Positions 1 to 4,723 of a stretch of 7,539 nt of DNA are shown here, in pieces. Position 1 is the stretch's first letter. Every line of letters begins with the position of its first letter. The DNA is taken from contig CAKUYQ010000055.1 in NCBI GenBank assembly GCA_934717185.1, positions 1-7,539 on the forward strand, written 5' to 3'. The notes beneath the pieces were generated by a model, which saw only the letters and a program-made list of their open reading frames with translations, ran no database searches and was not told the DNA's origin. A program made the translations under genes and the position numbers. The stretch comes from an uncultured Bacteroidales bacterium. Its GTDB lineage: Bacteria > Bacteroidota > Bacteroidia > Bacteroidales > UBA932.

Positions 1-294
1 CGGTATCTCGTAGGAGAGATAGTTGGTATAATCCTTTACTTCTGCTCTCTTCCAGTCTATGGTGGTTATATCATTAAGATCCGGCAATCCGGATTTTACC
101 TTGCCTATTGTCTGTGACGGCAACTGCAAATCTGTTGCCTCTGAGTAGAAATATTTCTTGGCCTCTGATAAGGTGAATTTATAGCGTTTCTGCTCCTCCA
201 ATAAAGAAGAACCATCATCTTTTTGGCACGAACCCAATGCCGCAAAAGCCAACACTATCACTGAAACAATGTAATAAAAATGGTTCTTCTTCAT
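1..294 (-). CDS. Lipoprotein, N-terminal part of a paralogue of the 4724-6433 gene (cut by window edge)
   Basis: Reading leftwards from the ATG at 294-292, the frame is open for all 98 codons to the window edge, so the gene is partial only because the window ends. The protein starts with a lipoprotein signal: a Lys-Lys n-region, a hydrophobic core, and a lipobox Leu-Gly-Ser-Cys followed by QKDD, so it should be lipid-anchored outside the cytoplasm. It matches the first 98 residues of the gene at 6433-4724; I count about 24 base differences in 294. Differences concentrate just after the lipid-anchored cysteine (DGSS here, DRTF there). The conserved part includes KFTLSEAK and DLNDITTIDWKRAEV. 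The upstream DNA with its promoter is duplicated as well. The function is not recognised, and the C-terminal half, which could differ from the other copy, lies outside the window. Confidence 0.85.
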   Translation of the reverse strand, partial: MKKNHFYYIVSVIVLAFAALGSCQKDDGSSLLEEQKRYKFTLSEAKKYFYSEATDLQLPSQTIGKVKSGLPDLNDITTIDWKRAEVKDYTNYLSYEIP

Positions 295-324
295 AGTTTC
301 TTTAGTTTAAGTTTATCACACCTA

Positions 325-355
325 CAAAGTTAGCATTTTTATTGATTCTATCAAG
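325..355 (-). promoter_or_regulatory. Bacteroidota-type promoter of the partial lipoprotein gene
   Basis: On the minus strand TAACTTTG (332-325) fits the -7 consensus TAnnTTTG. CTTG (355-352), 19 bp upstream, is a near match to the -33 TTTG. The leader to the ATG at 294 would be about 25 nt and ends in an A-rich stretch without a Shine-Dalgarno. The same -7 element and spacing occur before the second lipoprotein gene. Confidence 0.6.
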
Positions 356-400
356 ACAACAATACATCAGATAGCAAACTGCACAAACATCAATATCATT

Positions 401-430
401 ATTTGTCGGGAAGAAGAATACAGTATAAAA
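401..430 (+). repeat. Interspersed boundary motif, copy A
   Basis: A 30-bp element beginning ATTTGTCGGGAAGAA, then GAATAC and a tail ending in ATAAAA. It differs from the copy at 6545-6574 at one position. It lies about 106 bp upstream of the partial lipoprotein start and before the ATPase promoter. Read on the minus strand it resembles the last codons of the O-antigen-ligase gene (Leu-Pro-Asp-Lys-stop), so it may be the 3' remnant of a lost ligase copy. Confidence 0.8.
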
Positions 431-467
431 AAACAATCAAATAATACTACAAATATTGTATATACAT

Positions 468-499
468 TTTGTGTAACTACATTATTTGTACTATTTTTG
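468..499 (+). promoter_or_regulatory. Promoter of the AAA/STAND ATPase gene
   Basis: TTTG (468-471) and TATTTTTG (492-499) are separated by 20 bp and match the Bacteroidota -33/-7 consensus exactly. Transcription should begin near 506, leaving a leader of roughly 15 nt before the ATG at 521. An inverted repeat, TACTACAAA (445-453) and TTTGTAGTA (496-504), brackets the promoter and overlaps the -7 box. A tighter pair, TACTA/TAGTA (489-493, 500-504), flanks the -7 core. These are candidate operator half-sites. Confidence 0.7.
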
Positions 500-520
500 T
501 AGTAAAATAACTATGCAATT

Positions 521-1654
521 ATGGAAACTCCTTTTATATTTGGCAAAATTGCAACAGATAAAAATTTTACAGACAGAGAGACGGAAACTTCCTGCTTGAT
601 ACAGAATTTCACCTCATTAATTAACACTATTATCATCTCCCCTCGCCGCTGGGGAAAAAGCTCTCTTGTAAACAAAGCTGCCAAGTTAGCCATGGAACAG
701 GACAGCAAGTTGAGGATCTGCAATATAGACCTCTTTAATGTTCGTAATGAGGAGCATTTCTATTCATTACTTGCCCAAAAGGTTATTGCGGCAACATCAT
801 CCAAATGGGAAGAGGCTGTGGAGAGTGCAAAGAGTTTTTTCTCTCATCTTGTTCCAAAAATCTCAATAGGAACAGATCTGGGAAATGAGGTATCGGTTGA
901 GTTTGATTGGGATACTGTTAAACATATTCCGGATGAGGTTCTCGACCTTGCCGAGAGGATTGCAAAGAAAAAGAATCTTAAAATTGTTATCTGTATAGAT
1001 GAATTTCAGAATATATCTGAGTTTGCAGACCCGGACTATTTCCAGAAAAAAATGCGCTCTCATTGGCAACAGCATCAAAATGTTGCCTACTGTCTGTATG
1101 GTAGCAAACGGCACATGATGATGGAGGTCTTTACCAATTCATCCAAGCCGTTTTACAAATTTGGCAATCTCATGTTCCTTGACAAAATAGGCACACAGTA
1201 CCTTATGGAATTCATTAGCCGTAGATTTGCAGATACCGGTAAGAAGATAGCTGACGAGGCAAGCAGATTGATTGTGGAACTTGTTGACAATCATCCCTAT
1301 TATGCACAGCAATTGGCACAACAGTCGTGGTTAAGGAGCAAAGATGTTTGTAATGTTGATATTGTGCATGAGGCTCACACTGCATTAGTGGAACAACTGA
1401 GCCTGTTGTTTGTTACAATTACCGAGACACTGACTACCCAACAACTTAACTACCTTAAGGCTCTTATTGCCGGAGAAAAGGCAATAAGTTCTACAGAGGT
1501 CATGCATCGTTATCATATCTCCTCTACAACTTCAATTGCACGCTCAAAGGCTGCCCTGATAAAAAACGATATATTAGACAACAAAGCCGGCAAAATATCA
1601 TTTCAGGATCCCATCTATGCCTATTGGCTAAAGACAGAGTATTTTGCAAAATAG
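521..1654 (+). CDS. AAA/STAND-type ATPase (archaeal-ATPase-like, PF01637 type) with C-terminal winged-helix region
   Basis: Cytoplasmic ATP-binding protein of 377 residues with no signal peptide or membrane segment. The N-terminal FIFGKIA and DRETE segment precedes a Walker A at residues 39-48 (SPRRWGKSS, Lys46). Walker B is at about 154-161 (IVICIDEF, Asp160-Glu161). LYGSKRHMM near 192-200 resembles the sensor region of archaeal-type AAA ATPases. The last roughly 80 residues (QLNYLKAL, AISSTEV, ARSKAALIKNDIL, FQDPIYAYWL) read as a winged-helix domain. This architecture is common, often in many copies, in Bacteroidales; its physiological role is generally unknown. The start at 521 is supported by a consensus promoter about 20 bp upstream. 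The gene stands alone, divergent from the partial lipoprotein gene, and boundary-motif copies lie on both sides (401 and 1688), as if it were a separate cassette. No nuclease domain is visible. Confidence 0.88.
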   Translation: METPFIFGKIATDKNFTDRETETSCLIQNFTSLINTIIISPRRWGKSSLVNKAAKLAMEQDSKLRICNIDLFNVRNEEHFYSLLAQKVIAATSSKWEEAVESAKSFFSHLVPKISIGTDLGNEVSVEFDWDTVKHIPDEVLDLAERIAKKKNLKIVICIDEFQNISEFADPDYFQKKMRSHWQQHQNVAYCLYGSKRHMMMEVFTNSSKPFYKFGNLMFLDKIGTQYLMEFISRRFADTGKKIADEASRLIVELVDNHPYYAQQLAQQSWLRSKDVCNVDIVHEAHTALVEQLSLLFVTITETLTTQQLNYLKALIAGEKAISSTEVMHRYHISSTTSIARSKAALIKNDILDNKAGKISFQDPIYAYWLKTEYFAK

Positions 1655-1658
1655 TTGA

Positions 1659-1702
1659 TTCTTCCCCACATAGCCAACACTATATTTATTTGTCGGGAAG
1701 AA
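1659..1702 (+). repeat. 8-bp inverted repeat after the ATPase gene
   Basis: TTCTTCCC (1659-1666) and GGGAAGAA (1695-1702) are exact reverse complements separated by 28 nt, starting 5 nt after the ATPase stop. The right arm belongs to motif copy B. The loop is too long and a T-tract is absent, so it is not a convincing terminator. It may be a chance feature or a second, inverted half of the motif. Confidence 0.35.
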
Positions 1703-1717
1703 GAATGCAGGATAAAA
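1688..1717 (+). repeat. Interspersed boundary motif, copy B
   Basis: Same 30-bp element as at 6545-6574, with a single A-to-G change (AATGC instead of AATAC). It sits between the ATPase stop (1654) and the yefM promoter (1768). No intact ligase or lipoprotein gene abuts this copy, so here the motif marks a junction between two unrelated plus-strand cassettes. Confidence 0.8.
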
Positions 1718-1767
1718 CTGTCAAAATCCGCAAACTTTTCGCCTACTTTTACGAGAGCAACAAACAG

Positions 1768-1799
1768 TTTGGCAGTTTAAAGGAAAAGAATTACCTTTG
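1768..1799 (+). promoter_or_regulatory. Promoter of the yefM-yoeB operon
   Basis: TTTG (1768-1771), a 20-bp spacer, and TACCTTTG (1792-1799) match the Bacteroidota consensus exactly. The predicted start near 1806 falls within the palindromic operator immediately downstream, giving a leader of roughly 33 nt before the ATG at 1839. Confidence 0.75.
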
Positions 1800-1821
1800 T
1801 GTGTACCAATTATGGTACACA
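1800..1821 (+). promoter_or_regulatory. Palindromic operator of the toxin-antitoxin operon
   Basis: Perfect 9-bp arms TGTGTACCA (1800-1808) and TGGTACACA (1813-1821) flank the centre ATTA. The palindrome begins directly after the -7 box and spans the predicted transcription start. The arms contain GTAC cores resembling the TGTACA-centred operator known for E. coli YefM. Binding by the antitoxin or the YefM-YoeB complex here would repress the operon; this is inferred from position and symmetry. Confidence 0.75.
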
Positions 1822-1838
1822 ATATAAAATTCTAAAAT

Positions 1839-2099
1839 ATGGCAGTCATTCAGATTACATCAAGGGAATTTAGGGAGAAGCAGGCATCCATGTTTGCACT
1901 TGCAGATAATGGGGAGCAGGTGGTAATCAGACGTAGAGGCAAAGTCTCCTATATGCTGACCCCGGTTTATGAAAACGATTTTGTCCTTTCACCAGAGCTT
2001 GAAAAGAGACTCGAAGAGAGCCGTCGACAATACAGAGAGGGATATATTACAACCTGCACCACAAAGGAGGAGCTTAATAAATTCTTAGAAACACTATGA
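1839..2099 (+). CDS. yefM: Phd/YefM-family antitoxin
   Basis: An 86-residue cytoplasmic protein of usual length for the Phd/YefM family (PF02604). The N-terminal DNA-binding/dimerisation fold is recognisable in FREKQASMFALADNGEQVVI and RRRGKVSYMLTPV (residues about 11-43). It is followed by a charged C-terminal stretch (SPELEKRLEESRRQYREG and KEELNKFLE) that in this family wraps around and neutralises the toxin. It is the first gene of the pair; its stop overlaps the toxin start by 4 nt (ATGA at 2096-2099), implying translational coupling. A consensus promoter and a perfect palindrome lie just upstream, so autorepression with the toxin as co-repressor is likely. No ribosome binding site is visible, as usual in Bacteroidota. 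Confidence 0.9.
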   Translation: MAVIQITSREFREKQASMFALADNGEQVVIRRRGKVSYMLTPVYENDFVLSPELEKRLEESRRQYREGYITTCTTKEELNKFLETL

Positions 2100-2374
2100 G
2101 TTTGTACACGATTGAATTTACTCAAATTGCGATAAAAACCGTATCGAAATACAAAAAATCCAATCCTGTGCAATACAAGAAACTCGTCAAATTACTTGAA
2201 GAGTTGATGGAGCATCCAAGGACAGGAACAGGGCATCCGGAACCACTTAAATCTGGCGAATCTATAACATATTCCAGAAGAATATCAAAAAAAGACCGCT
2301 TGATTTACGATATATATGAGGAGAAAGTAATCGTGTTGGTCTTAACGGTAGAAGGTCATTACGATGACAAATAA
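2096..2374 (+). CDS. yoeB: Txe/YoeB-family mRNA interferase toxin
   Basis: A 92-residue RelE-superfamily toxin of the Txe/YoeB type (PF06769), which cleaves mRNA at the ribosomal A site. The family signature is clear: HPRTGTGHPEPLK (residues 40-52), then YSRRISKKDRLIYDIYE (59-75), and a C-terminal EGHYDDK. The expected catalytic residues appear present: Glu49, Arg68, and the terminal His88-Tyr89 pair. No truncation is seen, so it is probably active. It overlaps the antitoxin gene by 4 nt and converges on the ligase gene, whose stop codon is 28 bp away. Its closeness to boundary motifs on both sides (1688 and 2405) suggests the pair entered as a cassette. The toxin could stabilise this repeat-rich segment against deletion. 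Confidence 0.92.
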   Translation: MSLYTIEFTQIAIKTVSKYKKSNPVQYKKLVKLLEELMEHPRTGTGHPEPLKSGESITYSRRISKKDRLIYDIYEEKVIVLVLTVEGHYDDK

Positions 2375-2402
2375 CCGCCGGCAGACAAAAGGGACAATGT
2401 CT

Positions 2403-4136
2403 TTATTTGTCGGGAAGAAAATACTTGGCGGCCTCTTGTTTTAGCTGTATAGTTATGGAGCTGACTACGCTTGTTTTTAACTCAACTATTCTTTTGGCCA
2501 CATCTACAGCTTTTTCATCATTGCCAATTCCTTTGTAAAGCAAGAACAGTTTATATAGAGGAATGATTCGGCACGGCACCATATAGAAAGCCCTTATGTA
2601 GCTCTCCTCTGCCTCAGAGTATCTACTCACAGACAGGTACAGGTCACCAAGATCAATGAACATCTCAGACGTTGAAAACCTTTGCATCCGCGCTTTCATT
2701 ATGGAAATCTTCTCCTCTATATTGAGACAATCGCTGTTGAATGCACTCTTGGCCGTAAGTGCTGAGAAGTGTATATTCTTATTATACAAACTATTCTGAG
2801 TTGAACTGCCTATACTGTTATATGCACTGTTATATCTGTTGAGATGTATTGCTCCTAATATTATGCAACCTGTAAAAAAAGTTGCAAGGCCAACGTTTAA
2901 GACTTTATTTGGTTCTGCCGGCGCCGGCTTTGAGTTGGCCATATCTTTATTATCTGCTTTGTTCTTTGGCGCTACAATACCCATAAATACCCCCAATAGA
3001 ACCATAAACGAAGGTATATCAGAAATATACAGAAAGCAAGATGCCGTAAACCAACCTGTTAACAGATAAAAAGGAGGTTTGTCCTTACGTGATCTCTTTA
3101 GAACCAAGCCCAAAAGTAAAGTTATGATTATTATCCCAACCACACCCTGTTCAACGTAAATCTGCAAGAAAGCGTTGTAGCTCTGGTAGTGATTATTGGC
3201 AAACAAGGCATATTCACTTGACGGATTTACTCTAAAATAAGCCTCCTGACAAGGCATATAATCCCTTGAAAATGAAGACACACCATTTCCTGTTATAACA
3301 TTGTCTCTGTTCATGGTAAGTGCAACATTCCATAGCAACATTCTGGTTTTTACAGAATCAGGGCGTTTATTGTATATGACCACCACGGCAAATACCATTA
3401 ATACGGCCGTAACAAGGTAAAACAGATACCTTAATTTCAACTTCCTCTTTTCCAATACCCTTGCAAAATAAAACAGGGCTGCCACTATAAGCATTATCAT
3501 TGCCGTCCTGCTGTCCGAAACAACCAAGCCTGCAACAGATACTACAAGACAAAATCCTAACAATGAGGCTATCAGCCTTTTCTTTATCTTTACAAAATAA
3601 TATATAAGATACACATTGCATATTATGGCAAGAGCTATAAACACCCCCAATGCTCCGGGTGTCTGAAAACTACCAGAATGAGGGAAATAGCCGTTGAGGG
3701 ATACCTTAAACAGCCCCGTATACTGAAGTATGGCTATCAGCGACTCAGCCATTCCGCTTACGCTAAGAAACAGATACAGAAGATTCTTCTGCCTTTTGAG
3801 TATTATTCTTCCCGACAAATATGCCACTATTACAACTCCCCATCTGCAGAACCATAACGGTTCTGGAAAGCTCTTGGCCGTGAATGCCATATTAAGCAGT
3901 CCTGCTATAAGATAAGCGGCTATAGAGAGATCTATTATATCAAATCTGTAAGAGATCACATTCCTGTTTACCAACACATATGCGAGCAAAATGGCACAGA
4001 TAACAATAAGCCCCACAAAGCAGAGCCAGTACTCCCTTGCTCCGCAGCAGAACGGGATCAGCATTGGCAGAAATGAGATAACGGCCAGTGCTGATACTTT
4101 GCAGAATTGGTTAGTATACGAAGCAACAGATGACAT
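2403..4136 (-). CDS. O-antigen-ligase/Wzy_C-like membrane protein with C-terminal TPR-like region
   Basis: A 577-residue polytopic inner-membrane protein. Multiple hydrophobic segments occupy residues about 15-255 and 330-390. A further segment at about 412-432 leads into a soluble tail. Hallmarks of the WaaL/Wzy/PglL superfamily (PF04932 type) are present: GSFQTPGALGVF (155-166), SDSRTAM (207-213), and the large loop RMLLWNVAL (265-273) with ITGNGVSSFSRDY. NNHYQSYNAFLQIYVEQGVVGI (314-335) matches the conserved H..YN..LQ...E.G..G block. Residues about 491-555 form TPR-like helices (IDLGDLYLSVSRYSEAEESY, NDEKAVDVAKRI). Such enzymes polymerise glycans or transfer them from a lipid carrier to lipid A or protein; the acceptor cannot be told here. 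The gene starts 5 nt after the stop of the small secreted protein gene, so it is the last gene of the operon. The stop codon lies inside boundary motif copy C, and an inverted motif copy lies at codons 106-113. Confidence 0.85.
   Translation of the reverse strand: MSSVASYTNQFCKVSALAVISFLPMLIPFCCGAREYWLCFVGLIVICAILLAYVLVNRNVISYRFDIIDLSIAAYLIAGLLNMAFTAKSFPEPLWFCRWGVVIVAYLSGRIILKRQKNLLYLFLSVSGMAESLIAILQYTGLFKVSLNGYFPHSGSFQTPGALGVFIALAIICNVYLIYYFVKIKKRLIASLLGFCLVVSVAGLVVSDSRTAMIMLIVAALFYFARVLEKRKLKLRYLFYLVTAVLMVFAVVVIYNKRPDSVKTRMLLWNVALTMNRDNVITGNGVSSFSRDYMPCQEAYFRVNPSSEYALFANNHYQSYNAFLQIYVEQGVVGIIIITLLLGLVLKRSRKDKPPFYLLTGWFTASCFLYISDIPSFMVLLGVFMGIVAPKNKADNKDMANSKPAPAEPNKVLNVGLATFFTGCIILGAIHLNRYNSAYNSIGSSTQNSLYNKNIHFSALTAKSAFNSDCLNIEEKISIMKARMQRFSTSEMFIDLGDLYLSVSRYSEAEESYIRAFYMVPCRIIPLYKLFLLYKGIGNDEKAVDVAKRIVELKTSVVSSITIQLKQEAAKYFLPDK
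2405..2424 (+). repeat. Interspersed boundary motif, copy C (over the ligase stop codon)
   Basis: Matches the 21-bp core except for one missing base (GGGAAGAA directly followed by AATAC). On the minus strand it encodes the last residues Tyr-Phe-Leu-Pro-Asp-Lys of the ligase. This is the only copy that is the end of an intact gene, which supports the view that other plus-oriented copies are ligase 3' remnants. Confidence 0.75.
3800..3820 (-). repeat. Interspersed boundary motif, inverted copy D inside the ligase gene
   Basis: Read on the minus strand this is ATTTGTCGGGAAGAA, T, AATAC: 20 of 21 positions match the motif core. It is inverted relative to the other four copies and encodes LSGRIIL of the ligase in a different frame from copy C. 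A chance match of this length in 7.5 kb is very unlikely. Confidence 0.7.
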
Positions 4137-4141
4137 TGTTA

Positions 4142-4705
4142 TTATTGGTTAGTAGGGGCACACCATCTCCATGTCCATATAAAATCTAACTCTCTGCCAT
4201 AATCCGTTACCTCAAATTGAATATTCTGTTTTATATCCAATTCTATCTGTCTGAACACTTCTACCGGAACTTTGGCATAAGGCCCAAAGTTGACAAAATC
4301 AAACTCCAACTCATCAACCCTTCCTGTTTCCGAGTTTATGTAGAAAGTAATATTGAACGTCTTTTTCTGTGCCGGATTTTGAGGCTGTGGTATTGTTATC
4401 CCAGAAAAATTGCTGTTTACTATATTTCTTATCTTTGTCTCTGTGCTAACATTTTTTATATATAATTTTTTGCGGTCATACTCGGGAAATTCATAATCAT
4501 TTCCTGTCGTTCTATACTTTGGATATTTACCAACATATTTATTATCAATATTGTATAAAACAACATTTTTTGAAGAAGATACATTACATTTATATTTATA
4601 CCCCTCTCTTTCAAAGATTTTTGACTCTGTATAATAGTTAGTTTGAGAATATAAGGTATTAATTCCCATTACTGTGGTTATTATTAAGATGACTAATGAT
4701 TTCAT
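4142..4705 (-). CDS. Small secreted protein of unknown function
   Basis: A 187-residue protein with a classical signal peptide: MKSLVILIITTVMGINTLYSQ, with likely cleavage around Ser20/Gln21. There is no lipobox cysteine in the signal region, so the mature protein (about 167 residues) is probably periplasmic or exported. I do not recognise the family with certainty. The C-terminal half (KKTFNITFYINSETGRVDEL, VPVEVFRQIEL, IQFEVTDYGREL) has an alternating beta-alpha-beta pattern that loosely resembles TonB C-terminal-like domains, but this is a weak impression. It lies between the metallopeptidase-like lipoprotein (18 nt away) and the ligase (5 nt away), so it is almost certainly co-transcribed with them. 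Its DNA is markedly AT-rich compared with the ligase and the lipoprotein N-terminus. An accessory, substrate or immunity role is possible; nothing in the sequence decides. Confidence 0.75.
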   Translation of the reverse strand: MKSLVILIITTVMGINTLYSQTNYYTESKIFEREGYKYKCNVSSSKNVVLYNIDNKYVGKYPKYRTTGNDYEFPEYDRKKLYIKNVSTETKIRNIVNSNFSGITIPQPQNPAQKKTFNITFYINSETGRVDELEFDFVNFGPYAKVPVEVFRQIELDIKQNIQFEVTDYGRELDFIWTWRWCAPTNQ

Positions 4706-4723
4706 ACTTTTTTTTAATTTTAG

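Noticed and set aside
1624..1827. 67-codon plus-strand reading frame starting inside the ATPase gene
   Set aside because: It overlaps the ATPase 3' end, the boundary motif, and the yefM promoter and operator. It has no promoter or family resemblance, so it is a chance frame.
2375..2424. Possible bidirectional terminator between yoeB and the ligase gene (GACAAA 2384-2389 / TTTGTC 2406-2411)
   Set aside because: The arms are 6 bp with a 16-nt loop and no clear T-tract on either strand, and the right arm is part of the repeated motif. Too weak to call.
401..2424. Integron-like cassette array with attC sites
   Set aside because: The repeats are not imperfect palindromes of attC type, show no core sites, and the cassettes keep their own promoters. 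No integrase is in the window.
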